A stretch of 64,000 nt of DNA from Lachnospiraceae bacterium (GCA_910574965.1 CAJTDB010000008.1:62001-126000); one strand, 5' to 3'; positions 1 through 8,984 are shown, counted from the first letter of the stretch. Notes: generated by a model from the sequence alone, not told the origin. A program made the numbers and translations.

Positions 1-1087
1 TCGCCTCTAATCCGCTGATCTGCACCTCTAGCGGCACCGCCTCTGACAGATCCAGCTCCAGTCCTTCCGGCAGATTCTGATACTGAATCTGGTCACTCGT
101 AAAGGAGAAATTCTGAGACACATACTGGACGATCTCCATCACAACTACAATCTCCCGTTCATCCGCATCCGGGATCACAATCCCTTCCTCCAGATAACGG
201 CTGATATCCACTGTCTGTTCGACTCTTCCCACTTCTTTGTTGGGATTCAGCGCTTCCGCCGGGATATCCAGATTTAAAATCGGCCGAATCTGAGCACTCG
301 TTCCTGCAATCGTCACCGTCTCCGGTTTGTAGGAGATGGAATCAAGCCCATATCCTTCCGGCGCTGCCTGGCTGATATCAAAACTGATTCCCACTTCTTT
401 CTTGTTCAGTGTCGTCACTGTGACATTAAACTCCGAATCCTTTCCGTAATAGTCCAGATACGTACCGTCAATATCTTCCCCTTCGCTGTCCACAAGCCGC
501 AGCTTCCCGGAACGCACCACAGTCCCGGTGATTCCAGCAATGGGCACCTCCACCTGTACCCCTTTGATCCGCTCTACGACAGAAATGGGGCCTGTAATCT
601 CCACCAATGTCTGCTCTGGAATCACCGAGCCGGCCACAAGTCCGTTCTCCGGCTCTCCCTGCAGCTTCACTGCAACCTTAAACTGCTCGGTTACAGATTC
701 CTCGATGCTCACCAGCACATTTTCGCGGCTCTGTTCCACTCTTTCAATGGTAGAATCACCCGTATAGGCCACTTCGATCTTTACCATACTTCCAAACTGT
801 AGATCTTTTTGCATATCTGCTGTCACTACAAAATCGGATGCCTTCAGATTTTGCAGAACACTCCTTCTTGCATAGACGGTCAGATCCACCACATCAGTCC
901 CTTCCGCCACTCGGCACATCTGCCCCTGAGAAGTCAGCACCTCCATATTAACCATGGACACTTTCACATTTCGAATCACTCTGCTGTTCACAGCGTCGTC
1001 AATATTGACCACGATCAGCCATAAAAGAATCGCCGCCACTACGGAAAGGATCTTCAAAAGCAGATTATCAAACAGTTTTGTTTTCAT
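1..1087 (-). CDS. cdaR: CdaR/YbbR-domain protein, 3' end outside window
   Basis: About 362 residues are visible; the C-terminus lies beyond the left edge. The protein opens with a short cytoplasmic stretch and one membrane helix (about residues 8-27, ending WLIVVNIDD), followed by an extracytoplasmic region of repeated beta-rich YbbR modules, including two copies of a V(E)ITGP/VTIAGTSAQI-like strand. YbbR proteins (CdaR) bind and modulate the membrane diadenylate cyclase CdaA. The ATG at 1085-1087 lies inside the 3' end of cdaA, overlapping by 20 bp, so the pair is probably translationally coupled. The cdaA-cdaR pair is a standard Firmicutes arrangement, in which glmM often follows; that gene cannot be seen here. 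Confidence 0.9.
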   Translation of the reverse strand, partial: MKTKLFDNLLLKILSVVAAILLWLIVVNIDDAVNSRVIRNVKVSMVNMEVLTSQGQMCRVAEGTDVVDLTVYARRSVLQNLKASDFVVTADMQKDLQFGSMVKIEVAYTGDSTIERVEQSRENVLVSIEESVTEQFKVAVKLQGEPENGLVAGSVIPEQTLVEITGPISVVERIKGVQVEVPIAGITGTVVRSGKLRLVDSEGEDIDGTYLDYYGKDSEFNVTVTTLNKKEVGISFDISQAAPEGYGLDSISYKPETVTIAGTSAQIRPILNLDIPAEALNPNKEVGRVEQTVDISRYLEEGIVIPDADEREIVVVMEIVQYVSQNFSFTSDQIQYQNLPEGLELDLSEAVPLEVQISGLEA

Positions 1088-1937
1088 TCTTACTCCGCCC
1101 TTTCCATAATTTAATTTTTCTTCCCTCTTCCGGCTTCGACTGCAGCTTCTGCAACTGTTCTTTTAACTGCTCCTGATTCAGATTCCGAAGAAGACGCCCG
1201 TTTTTCGCCAGAGACACAGACCCCGTCTCCTCCGAAACGACGATCGTCACAGAATCGCTGACCTCACTAATGCCTACCGCTGCCCGGTGCCTAGTCCCCA
1301 GGGCCTTGCTCAGATTCATATTGTCCGACAAAGGCAGATAACAGGTAGCCGAGCGTATTCGGTTACCGGACATAATTACCGCACCATCATGAAGGGGGGT
1401 ATTTTTCTCAAAAATATTCAAAATCAACTGGCTCGACACAAGAGAATCGATGGAAATACCGGTTCTTTCATATTCCTGAAGGCTGACGCCCTGCTCAATA
1501 ACAATCAGTGCACCGGTCCTTACTTTCCCCATCTCAAAGCAGGCCCGTACAAGCTCCTGGATAGTCCGGTCCGAAACTCCTTCCATCTCTTTCTTTGCGC
1601 CCTCAAAAGGGACAATGGATGTCAGTATATTTTTTTCACCCAACTGCTCCAGCGCACGCCGAAGCTCCGGCTGAAATACAATGATAACCGCCGTAATTCC
1701 AAGACTGAAGAAATTTTCTGCAATCCACAAAATCGTGTTCATATGAAAGAAGGCCGCCACAGCCAAAAGCGCAAGCACCACTGCAAAGCCTTTCAGCAGA
1801 TTCCATGCACGGGTGGATTTGATCCAGTTCATAATCTGGTAAATGAGAAAAGCAAGAATGATAATTTCCGCCACATCAGTTTTCGTGATATTCAGCGCAT
1901 CCCACGAAATATACTGATTCAACTGCTCAAGACTCAT
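1068..1937 (-). CDS. cdaA: Diadenylate cyclase CdaA (c-di-AMP synthase)
   Basis: This 289-residue protein has three N-terminal membrane helices (about residues 20-90) followed by a DisA_N cyclase domain. It should make cyclic di-AMP from two ATP at the inner face of the membrane, controlling potassium, osmolyte and cell-wall homeostasis. The signature residues are visible: LHDGAVIM (the DGA motif) and GTRHRAAVG (the RHR motif). I start it at the ATG at 1937 because AGAGGG lies 8 nt upstream. A GTG at 1946 would add three residues, but it sits directly on the ribosome binding site. It is followed by overlapping cdaR and preceded, 62 bp upstream, by two membrane protein genes that are probably in the same transcript. 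Confidence 0.95.
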   Translation of the reverse strand: MSLEQLNQYISWDALNITKTDVAEIIILAFLIYQIMNWIKSTRAWNLLKGFAVVLALLAVAAFFHMNTILWIAENFFSLGITAVIIVFQPELRRALEQLGEKNILTSIVPFEGAKKEMEGVSDRTIQELVRACFEMGKVRTGALIVIEQGVSLQEYERTGISIDSLVSSQLILNIFEKNTPLHDGAVIMSGNRIRSATCYLPLSDNMNLSKALGTRHRAAVGISEVSDSVTIVVSEETGSVSLAKNGRLLRNLNQEQLKEQLQKLQSKPEEGRKIKLWKGRSKNENKTV

Positions 1938-1946
1938 GTTCCACAC

Positions 1947-1999
1947 CCTCTTTCTTATTTAGAGTTCCGTATCTGTACTCATTCTGCCCTGCTCCCCAG
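1947..1999 (-). other. Intergenic stretch resembling one end of the palindromic repeat
   Basis: The minus-strand sequence just before the cdaA ribosome binding site reads ACGGAACTCTAAATAAGA. This is close to the conserved end of the palindromic elements found before hslO, whiA and rplL (CGGAACTTnAATAgGAG). The matching other half of the palindrome is absent because the upstream gene ends at once. It could be a worn remnant or chance similarity. Confidence 0.3.
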
Positions 2000-2950
2000 T
2001 TAATGTCTCTTCCTTGTGGGCTTCCTCCGGGAATTGATCCGCTTAACCTTTTTATCCGATACGGCGATGGACATTTTCGGAACTGCTTTTACATAATAAT
2101 AATATTCGTCATCTTCAAACTGTGTATATTCCGTTCTTGTATAGTCCAGACTCAGGACAAAGAATTCCACTACCAGCGCAATCAGTGCCCCCACCAGTGT
2201 CCCAAGCACCACAAAGCCGATGGATACACTTGCCTTCATAACCAGTCCGCCGATCAGGAAAAGCACCACATTGCTCACAGCCCCCACACATATGGCGATA
2301 TACCAGGAGTAATCAACGCTCATTTTCCGAATCACATAGACAATCATTAAAGTCACCGCAAAAACCAGTACCGTCAGGAGCATGTTCTTATTGTTCACCA
2401 CATTTTCCACCAGGTACAGAAGCTTTTCCGACATCTTCTCCGCCTCGGAACTGGCCAGCATTTTCTCATTGTTTTTCATATAATACATCAGATAGTAGAG
2501 AACCGTTCCGCAGGCCAGCGGCACTGCACAGACCGGTCCGCCAATGAGTCCTAAAACAAGCGGCATCACATGAGGAATCTTTAAGAAGAACGCCATAGGA
2601 GTCAGAACCAGCACATATCCATGTCCTGGCGCCACCCGAAAATATACCACGTACATAATAAACAGAAGTCCTGCTGCAACTGCCAGCGTCTCCAAAGACA
2701 GCGCATAGGCATGTGCGCACACAAGAAGACCTCCGAAAACCGCCATCAAATTGACCGGAAGAAACGAACAGAGCAGTGCCAGCAGCAAAGATACCGCCGG
2801 ACTGGCAACCCGTTCCATAAAACCGATCTGTCCATTTAGAAACAAAAACGCCAAAAAAGCCAGCAGAAATTTCATGGCAGGTATTAGATATACATCGTAT
2901 TTCGCATAAAATATCTTAAGATATTGTTTTATCTCAAGTAAGCTTGTCAT
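2000..2950 (-). CDS. Polytopic membrane protein of unknown function
   Basis: This 316-residue protein is not recognised. It has about eight to nine hydrophobic segments: a block of about six between residues 20 and 160, a hydrophilic stretch with an acidic heptad-like patch around 165-190 (EAEKMSEKLLYLVENVVNN), then three more helices to about residue 275. The cytoplasmic tail is tyrosine- and lysine-rich and ends in RRKPTRKRH. No catalytic motif is visible. Its start overlaps the end of the preceding gene by 17 bp and it lies 62 bp upstream of cdaA, so it is probably co-transcribed with the c-di-AMP genes. A link to cell-envelope function would be inference from position only. Confidence 0.75.
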   Translation of the reverse strand: MTSLLEIKQYLKIFYAKYDVYLIPAMKFLLAFLAFLFLNGQIGFMERVASPAVSLLLALLCSFLPVNLMAVFGGLLVCAHAYALSLETLAVAAGLLFIMYVVYFRVAPGHGYVLVLTPMAFFLKIPHVMPLVLGLIGGPVCAVPLACGTVLYYLMYYMKNNEKMLASSEAEKMSEKLLYLVENVVNNKNMLLTVLVFAVTLMIVYVIRKMSVDYSWYIAICVGAVSNVVLFLIGGLVMKASVSIGFVVLGTLVGALIALVVEFFVLSLDYTRTEYTQFEDDEYYYYVKAVPKMSIAVSDKKVKRINSRRKPTRKRH

Positions 2951-3380
2951 GATTCTTCTCCTCCATCACGGCGTCTGAAACCGTATGTTTATTCTCCCGC
3001 ACATAGATATCCGAGATCTTCCGAAGGGTATTCGCATAAGAACCTACGCTTTTCTTCGCTTCATAGTAGCGGTAAGCACAAACAATGTACAGGATGCAGA
3101 CATAAATCCCTGTTACCATGGCATAGATGAACAGCACAGTCATCCCAAACTGTTTCAGATCCATTTTATGAAGATTGTCCATCAGGTATTCCATATGACA
3201 TGCACCCCAAAGGGCGGTACAGAGCACAAAACTAACCGTCATAAAAAACCAGCCGTAAAGCATCTGCAGACTGATATAATCATGCCGGAAATAATTCATA
3301 ATCTTTAGTTTTTCTTTTCCCTTTTTCTCCTCATAGAGAGATGCCTTCGTCATCAGGATTACTTTCTCTTCATTAATCAT
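2934..3380 (-). CDS. Small membrane protein of unknown function
   Basis: This 148-residue protein starts at the ATG at 3380, which has GAGGTGGAG 9 nt upstream; a longer reading from 3437 has no such site. After a lysine-rich cytoplasmic start there are two membrane helices (about residues 40-63 and 80-105), the second running into an aromatic segment (CAYRYYEAKK), and then a charged C-terminus. The family is not recognised. It overlaps the downstream membrane protein gene by 17 bp, so the two products may form a pair. A good promoter lies just upstream, making this the likely first gene of a transcript running into cdaA-cdaR. Confidence 0.7.
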   Translation of the reverse strand: MINEEKVILMTKASLYEEKKGKEKLKIMNYFRHDYISLQMLYGWFFMTVSFVLCTALWGACHMEYLMDNLHKMDLKQFGMTVLFIYAMVTGIYVCILYIVCAYRYYEAKKSVGSYANTLRKISDIYVRENKHTVSDAVMEEKNHDKLT

Positions 3381-3409
3381 ATATGCAGTCTCCACCTCAT
3401 ACAAACCAT

Positions 3410-3437
3410 AGTATAACACAAATACATGGAAATTCAA
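3410..3437 (-). promoter_or_regulatory. Sigma-A type promoter for the membrane-protein/cdaA group
   Basis: On the minus strand TTGAAT (3432-3437) and TATACT (3410-3415) are 16 bp apart. They lie 30 bp upstream of the start codon at 3380. Confidence 0.6.
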
Positions 3438-3461
3438 CCAGAAAGCAGTCAGTTCAGGAAA

Positions 3462-4196
3462 TCAATTCCCATTTCCGACACAGATACAAACAAAATACAC
3501 CTTTTCAGCACCATTTTCCTTAAGCACCCTCGCCGCCGCATCTATAGTACTGCCAGTTGTATAGATATCATCTACCAATATAATATTTTGATAAGGAACT
3601 CTCCCTTTCCGAACGGAAAAGGCATCTTTTAGATTCGTCAGCCGTTCCTGGTCATTTAATTCCTTCTGCGCACGGGTCTTTTTCCTGCGGACCAGCACGC
3701 CTGCATCTGTCGGAATCCCGCTTCGCTTCGTCAGCTCCTTCGCCAGAAGCTCTGCCTGATTGAAGCCTCTCCTGCGCCTTCTGGACGAATGAAGCGGAAT
3801 GGGAAGAAATACCTCTCCCTGCCAGCCAAGCATATCTTTGGCACACCGGTTTAAGATTTCCTCCGCATAAAAAGCCGCATATTCTCTCCTCCCGCCGTAC
3901 TTATAACCGGCAATGGATGCCTGCATCACTTTGTCATAGAGGAAGGGCGCCCTCCCTTTCTCGAACTGATGTTCTTTCCTCCTGCAGTCCCTGCAGTATT
4001 CTTCCTCTTCCAGAAGAAGAGGCTTTCCGCATCTTTGGCAGAAATGCATCCTTACATATGGAAGCTTCGTTCGGCATACCGCACATACCCGCCCGCCTCT
4101 CTCCTCCACTGCCTCCTGACAGACCGGACAGCGGCGGGGATAGAGAAGCCCTGCTGCATCCGGTATCCATTCAATCGTCTTTTCATTCCTGTTCAA
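3462..4196 (-). CDS. comF: ComF-family phosphoribosyltransferase-like protein
   Basis: In this start reading the protein has 244 residues. A four-pair cysteine zinc ribbon comes first (CPVCQ, CAVC, CQRCG, CRDC, about residues 20-75), then a type I phosphoribosyltransferase fold with the PRPP loop ILVDDIYTTGSTIDAAA near residue 205. ComF proteins act in uptake of single-stranded DNA during competence, but the family is widespread in bacteria not known to be competent. I chose the TTG at 4196 because GGGAGG lies 9 nt upstream and the zinc ribbon follows soon after. The upstream ATG at 4256 has no ribosome binding site. With the TTG start, the gene overlaps the end of recD2 by only 14 bp, which suggests coupled expression with the helicase. 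Confidence 0.88.
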   Translation of the reverse strand: MNRNEKTIEWIPDAAGLLYPRRCPVCQEAVEERGGRVCAVCRTKLPYVRMHFCQRCGKPLLLEEEEYCRDCRRKEHQFEKGRAPFLYDKVMQASIAGYKYGGRREYAAFYAEEILNRCAKDMLGWQGEVFLPIPLHSSRRRRRGFNQAELLAKELTKRSGIPTDAGVLVRRKKTRAQKELNDQERLTNLKDAFSVRKGRVPYQNIILVDDIYTTGSTIDAAARVLKENGAEKVYFVCICVGNGN

Positions 4197-6411
4197 AGCT
4201 CTCAACCTCCCTGATCCGCTCCAGAAGTCCGCTGTATCGGGTCTGTTCGCTGACATTTTCGATCATTGTCTCAAAAGTCTGTTCGCTGCCCACCAAAGTA
4301 ACACAAAAACGGGCGCGCGTCACAGCCGTATAGAGCAGATTGCGGTTCAAAAGCATTCTTGGCCCGGTCAGAAGAGGAATAACGACTGCCGGATACTCGC
4401 TTCCCTGGGATTTATGTATGGTCACCGCATAGGCAAGTTCCAGCTCGTCCAACTGAGCAAAACTATAGTTCACAGTGCGGTATTCGTCAAAGAGCACTTC
4501 CATAGTTTCCTGGAGCGCATCAATCCTTGTAATGATCCCCATATCCCCGTTGAAGATCCCGGTTCCCTTGTCGATGGCCATGCCGAACCGGTTTTTTGCT
4601 TCCCACTCGATCTGATAATTATTTTTGATCTGCATGACTTTATCGCCTTCCCGGAAAAGGCCCCTTAAAGTCTCCTTCTCTGTCTTGTCCGCTGCCGGCG
4701 GATTCAGATACCGCTGCAGAATCTCATTCAGATGCTCCACGCCAAGGGTTCCTTTCCGCATGGGAGTGAGTACCTGTATATCAAAAGATTTTGCGTTCAC
4801 ATACCGGGGAAGCTTGTCCTGGACCAGTGCCAGCACCACCCGAAGAATGACATTCGGGTCCTTTCTTTTTAAAAAGAAAAAATCCCGGCTCTTATTATCC
4901 AGGGAAACCTTTTCCCCCCGGTTGATTTTATGGGCATTGACAATGATATCGCTCTGGCTCGCCTGCCGGAAGATCTTTTCCAGCATAACCACCGGATAAG
5001 CTTCGGACAGGATCATATCCTTCAATACACATCCGGGACCTACGCTTGGAAGCTGGTGGATATCTCCCACCAGAATCAGCCGAGTCCCTGCGCAGACTGC
5101 CCGAAGCAAGGAATGCATCAGGAAAATATCCACCATGGACATCTCATCGATGATGACCAGATCCGCCTCTAACGGATGCTCTTCGTTTCGTTCAAAAGCT
5201 GCCTGATCCCGATCCTCGGAAGGATTCCCGGAAGGCTCTAAAAGCCTGTGAATGGTTACTGCCTCATATCCCGTCGCCTCTGTCATTCGCTTGGCTGCAC
5301 GGCCCGTAGGGGCCGCCAGAAGAATCTCCATGTCCTCCGTCTCAAAATACCGGATGATAGCGTTGATTGTCGTCGTCTTCCCTGTGCCGGGACCGCCTGT
5401 CAGAATCAGAAGTCCATTCCGAACCGATTCCACCACTGCCCGGCGCTGCATCTCGTCCAGCTTTGTATGAAGCTGGGACTCCACCTTCTGAAGCTTTTTC
5501 AGAATCTGCTCTTCCTCCATAACACATTCCAGCTTCAGGTCGTGAAGCATCTTCGCAGCATTCAGTTCCATATAATAATAACGGCTGTAAAAAGCCAATG
5601 TTCCTGCAGTGCTTTCCTTTAACACCAGCTTTCTATCCATACAGAGATTTTTCGTCTGGACCTCAACCGCAGAAGCCTCCACACCCAGAAGCTCTGCTGT
5701 ACGTGCAAGAAGCTGCTCCATCGGCAGACACGTATGTCCATCCATGGATGCCTGCTGAAGCACATACAGAATACCGCTTCGTATACGGTAGTCTGAATCT
5801 GCATGAATGCCGATGCGTTCTGCAATCTCGTCCGCCGTCTTAAAGCCCACGCCGGATATGTCCTCCGCCAGCCGGTAGGGATTTTCCTGCATGATCTGAT
5901 AAGTCCGTTCTCCATACTGTTTGTAAATCTTCACCGCCAGAGGCAAAGAGATTCCATACTGAGTCAGATACATCATAGCCTGCCGAAGTTCCCGCTTCTC
6001 TTCCATCTGCTCTGCGATCTCTCTGGCCTTGCGTTCGCTGATCCCCTTTATTTCCGCCAAACGCTCCGGCTCTTCCTCCATAATGCGGAATGTATCCCCT
6101 TTAAATCTCCGGACGATCCTGGCTGCCAAAGCCGCGCCGACTCCCTTGACGGCTCCGCTTCCCAGATAGCGTTCCACAGCCACTTCGTCTTCTGGAGCCA
6201 GCACCTCGGACTGCTCCACCTGAAGCTGGTCCCCATACAGAGGATGTTCCCTCCTGGTACCTCCTACCTGCAGAAATTCCCCTTCTGTCAGCACAGGAAA
6301 AGTCCCCACACAGGTCAGTTCTTCCTCCTCTGATACAAGCTGAAAGACCGAATACCCGTTGTCGGGATTCCGAAATACAATATGTTCTACATATCCTTTA
6401 TGTATCTCCAT
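4183..6411 (-). CDS. recD2: RecD2-family SF1B DNA helicase
   Basis: This 742-residue protein is a 5'-3' helicase of the RecD2/TraA group that works without RecBC and acts in replication fork and DNA repair processes. An N-terminal OB-like region (residues 1-90) is followed by helix-hairpin-helix segments (IKGISERKAREIAEQ near 115; VGFKTADEIAERIG near 190). The helicase core has Walker A GGPGTGKTTT near 340, motif II IDEMSMVD, motif III GDIHQLPSVG and a C-terminal motif AVTIHKSQGSEYP. The ATG at 6411 has AAGGGG upstream. It follows mreB by 86 bp and leads into comF with a short overlap. Confidence 0.93.
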   Translation of the reverse strand: MEIHKGYVEHIVFRNPDNGYSVFQLVSEEEELTCVGTFPVLTEGEFLQVGGTRREHPLYGDQLQVEQSEVLAPEDEVAVERYLGSGAVKGVGAALAARIVRRFKGDTFRIMEEEPERLAEIKGISERKAREIAEQMEEKRELRQAMMYLTQYGISLPLAVKIYKQYGERTYQIMQENPYRLAEDISGVGFKTADEIAERIGIHADSDYRIRSGILYVLQQASMDGHTCLPMEQLLARTAELLGVEASAVEVQTKNLCMDRKLVLKESTAGTLAFYSRYYYMELNAAKMLHDLKLECVMEEEQILKKLQKVESQLHTKLDEMQRRAVVESVRNGLLILTGGPGTGKTTTINAIIRYFETEDMEILLAAPTGRAAKRMTEATGYEAVTIHRLLEPSGNPSEDRDQAAFERNEEHPLEADLVIIDEMSMVDIFLMHSLLRAVCAGTRLILVGDIHQLPSVGPGCVLKDMILSEAYPVVMLEKIFRQASQSDIIVNAHKINRGEKVSLDNKSRDFFFLKRKDPNVILRVVLALVQDKLPRYVNAKSFDIQVLTPMRKGTLGVEHLNEILQRYLNPPAADKTEKETLRGLFREGDKVMQIKNNYQIEWEAKNRFGMAIDKGTGIFNGDMGIITRIDALQETMEVLFDEYRTVNYSFAQLDELELAYAVTIHKSQGSEYPAVVIPLLTGPRMLLNRNLLYTAVTRARFCVTLVGSEQTFETMIENVSEQTRYSGLLERIREVESFEQE

Positions 6412-6497
6412 CCGCTGCCCCTTATTTCAGCAGCCAGGACACTCCTGCTGCAAAGAAGCTGCCGCAAAAATCTCGCAGCAGCCTGTCCTTCGTGATC
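6412..6497 (-). other. Intercistronic hairpin between mreB and recD2
   Basis: The minus-strand text contains GGACAGGCTGCTGC and, about 25 nt later, GCAGCAGGAGTGTCC, which can pair as a long imperfect stem around an inner GCTGC/GCAGC hairpin. No U-run follows the outer stem, so it is a weak terminator candidate at most. It may be an RNA processing or stability structure. Confidence 0.35.
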
Positions 6498-7505
6498 TTA
6501 TTTTTTGCTCTCCGCGTCATAGTAGTTCCCGGACAGCGCTTCTACATATTTACCGGTGCCAATGGCCACGCACTTCATAGGATCTTCTGCCGTCATGGTG
6601 TTGATGCCCGTTTTGGATTCCAGCAGTTCCTCCAGTCCCCGAAGGAGCGCGCCGCCGCCAGTCAGCACAATCCCTCTGTCTGCAATATCCGCTGTCAGCT
6701 CCGGAGGGGTGCGCTCCAAAACGCTGTGCACTGCCTCTACAATCTGTGCCGTGGACTCTTTCAGTGCCTCTTCCGTCTCCTCAGAGGTCACAGTGACCGT
6801 CTTAGGAAGCCCCGTTACCAGATTACGGCCGCGGACATCGATGCTGTCCACCTCTGCCCTTGGAAAACAGCTTCCCACTTTAATCTTAATGTCTTCTGCA
6901 GTTCTCTCACCGATCAGAAGATTGTGTTTTTTACGCATATAGCGGACAATGGCTTCATCAAAATCATCTCCTGCAATCTTGACAGAAGTGCTCACAACGG
7001 TACCGTTCAGAGAAATAACGGCGATATCCGTTGTTCCTCCTCCGATATCCACGATCATATTTCCGCAGGGTCTGGAGATGTCAATCCCTGCACCGATCGC
7101 AGCCGCTATGGGTTCTTCAATAATATAGACTTCTCTCGCTCCGGCCTGATAAGTAGCATCCTCCACGGCCTTTTTCTCAACTTCCGTCACTCCGCTTGGC
7201 ACGCAGACTGCGATCTTAGGCTTACGGAAGGTCTTCTTACCGATGGCTTTCTGGATAAAAAATTTAAGCATCTTCTCCGTAACGGTATAGTCTGAGATCA
7301 CACCCTGACGGAGCGGACGCACTGCCACAATATTCCCAGGCGTACGCCCAAGCATCAGCCGCGCTTCCTCGCCGATGGCCTTGATCCTGCTCGTATCTCT
7401 GTCAAACGCCACAACGGACGGCTCCTTTAATACAACGCCTTTGCCTTTAATATATACAAGAATGCTGGCTGTTCCCAAATCGATTCCAACATCTGTTCCT
7501 GCCAT
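6498..7505 (-). CDS. mreB: Rod-shape determining protein MreB/Mbl
   Basis: This 335-residue bacterial actin has the phosphate loops and nucleotide-binding signatures of the family: GIDLGTASILVY at the start, IVDIGGGTTDIAVIS in the middle and GIVLTGGGALLRGLE near residue 290. It polymerises under the membrane and guides the peptidoglycan elongation machinery. The ATG at 7505 has AAAGGAG 8 nt upstream. No mreC or mreD lies beside it, so this is a stand-alone copy of the Mbl/MreBH kind; which paralog it is cannot be decided here. The gene has its own promoter with an inverted repeat at the expected transcription start. Confidence 0.95.
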   Translation of the reverse strand: MAGTDVGIDLGTASILVYIKGKGVVLKEPSVVAFDRDTSRIKAIGEEARLMLGRTPGNIVAVRPLRQGVISDYTVTEKMLKFFIQKAIGKKTFRKPKIAVCVPSGVTEVEKKAVEDATYQAGAREVYIIEEPIAAAIGAGIDISRPCGNMIVDIGGGTTDIAVISLNGTVVSTSVKIAGDDFDEAIVRYMRKKHNLLIGERTAEDIKIKVGSCFPRAEVDSIDVRGRNLVTGLPKTVTVTSEETEEALKESTAQIVEAVHSVLERTPPELTADIADRGIVLTGGGALLRGLEELLESKTGINTMTAEDPMKCVAIGTGKYVEALSGNYYDAESKK

Positions 7506-7718
7506 AATATGTTCTCCTTTCGTTCCTTCCGTCTATTTAAAAAATATGCACATCGTTTCATTCTCAGGTGGTCTTCCTGATGGGGCATATGTCCTTTGGT
7601 CCCTTTCGGACACCGCAGGATCCTCCCGCATCGTCTCTTGTCAACGTATGGAAAGCGCTCCCACACTTTCCATACGTTACATTATAACCAATAATCTGCA
7701 AAAAGAAAAGACTTTTAT
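7506..7718 (-). promoter_or_regulatory. mreB promoter and structured 5' leader
   Basis: On the minus strand a TATAAT -10 box (7681-7686) lies upstream of a perfect 13-bp inverted repeat, AACGTATGGAAAG (7666-7678 and 7643-7655), which falls at the expected first transcribed bases. The -35 region is poor (TTTTCT at 17 bp). The remaining 130 nt of leader holds further small stems, such as TCAGG/CCTGA and GTCC/GGAC. The repeat may be an operator or a 5' mRNA-protecting hairpin. I recognise no known riboswitch class. Confidence 0.55.
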
Positions 7719-8984
7719 TTAACTTAATTCCGCAATTCTGGACACGCCCACATAGATCTCCGATATTTTATACCAGGTCTGATAATTCACATTTCCCGTA
7801 ACCGGAAGCCCGAAAACCGACTGGAACTTCTCGACTGCCGCTCTTGTGGCCGGTCCGTAGATCCCGTCTGCAGCAATCCTTGGAAGGGCCGGATAGGCAC
7901 CCGCTATCACGTTAAGCTGCTCCTGCATCTGCTGCACTTTCTGGCCTCTGGCTCCTTCGGACAGCTCATAACCGGGCCAGGAAGACGGCACACCTGAGAT
8001 CTCCACCGCCGTATTGATATAGATGCTGTCTCCATAATAATAACGCAGGATCTCAATGGTCGAGTATCCCCGCTCCCCCAGCTCCTGCGCTCCCCACTGG
8101 GTCATCCAGTTCGGGCAGGACACCCTTCTTCCATCACAGTACTGTGTCAGAATCGGCTGTTTTACATTGGGCCTGGACAAGTAGCTTCCGTACATCTCAT
8201 CCACCACATCGGAGATCGTCTGAAAGATATTTCTTCCATAGATCCATTTCTGGTCAAAAGCCGTGGAAGTGGTAATCGTAAAGTCATAGCCCTTGTTTCG
8301 ATACCACTCTGTATACACTCTGTTCAGCACAAAAGACATAATCGCCAGCACGTTGGCGCGGATAGCCGCATCTGTCCATGTGGCATAGATTTCGCTGGAA
8401 GCCACATTTTTAATGTAGTCTTTATAGCGCACCCAATAATTCTGTGCACTGGTATCGGTAGGAACTCCGTCGTGGACGATCACATATTCCGGGATCACCA
8501 CCCGGCTTAAGACGATCTCCCCGGTCTCTGTCGTGGGTTTGATCTCCTCCTCTGCAATCTTGGGCGGGAAAGTTCCAAAAAGGGTATGCGGACCGATGAC
8601 GATCCGCACAAAATCCTCGGCCTCAACCGCCGCCGGCATATGGATCTCCTGGATAGCAAGCACATCCGGAAGGATCTCCGTGCCTGCCACTTCCACATCC
8701 TCATACCCTTCGGCACTGGCACGGATCGTATATTCCGCATAGGGCTGCTGTTCGGAGTATCGGGTGCTGTACAGCTCCGCAGGAGCAGGAAGCGTAATGA
8801 TCTGCGTCATCCCTGATTCGTCTGTTGTATATTGCCGGATCTCGCTTTCCGGATCTCCCTCGTAGGAGATCTCAATCCTGGCCCCGGCCACTGGCCTCAT
8901 AGTCCGTCCTTCCAGCAGACGTACCTGAAGCCTTCCTTCCTCAGACGGAAGACGGGGTGTATTTTCAAATTCATTTTCTGGCAT
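7719..8984 (-). CDS. SpoIID-like and peptidoglycan-binding domain protein
   Basis: This 421-residue protein has no signal peptide. Residues 15-115 form a carboxypeptidase-regulatory/Ig-like beta domain (GRLQVRLLEGRTMRPVAGA). Residues 160-320 resemble a SpoIID/LytB domain (YIKNVASSEIYATWTDAAIRA, then NVLAIMSFVLNRV). Residues 340-410 are a PG_binding_1 module (GARGQKVQQMQEQL, DGIYGPATRAAVEKFQ). Related clostridial proteins are usually annotated as peptidoglycan-binding and may act on spore cortex or cell wall; this is inference. The start codon directly follows a terminator-like hairpin and has no clear Shine-Dalgarno sequence, so expression may depend on a sporulation-type or otherwise unusual signal. 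Confidence 0.75.
   Translation of the reverse strand: MPENEFENTPRLPSEEGRLQVRLLEGRTMRPVAGARIEISYEGDPESEIRQYTTDESGMTQIITLPAPAELYSTRYSEQQPYAEYTIRASAEGYEDVEVAGTEILPDVLAIQEIHMPAAVEAEDFVRIVIGPHTLFGTFPPKIAEEEIKPTTETGEIVLSRVVIPEYVIVHDGVPTDTSAQNYWVRYKDYIKNVASSEIYATWTDAAIRANVLAIMSFVLNRVYTEWYRNKGYDFTITTSTAFDQKWIYGRNIFQTISDVVDEMYGSYLSRPNVKQPILTQYCDGRRVSCPNWMTQWGAQELGERGYSTIEILRYYYGDSIYINTAVEISGVPSSWPGYELSEGARGQKVQQMQEQLNVIAGAYPALPRIAADGIYGPATRAAVEKFQSVFGLPVTGNVNYQTWYKISEIYVGVSRIAELS

Noticed and set aside
7506-7718. Known riboswitch or small RNA before mreB
   Set aside because: Small stems exist, but none of the landmark sequences of c-di-AMP, c-di-GMP, SAM, lysine, preQ1 or 6S/SRP RNAs could be found.
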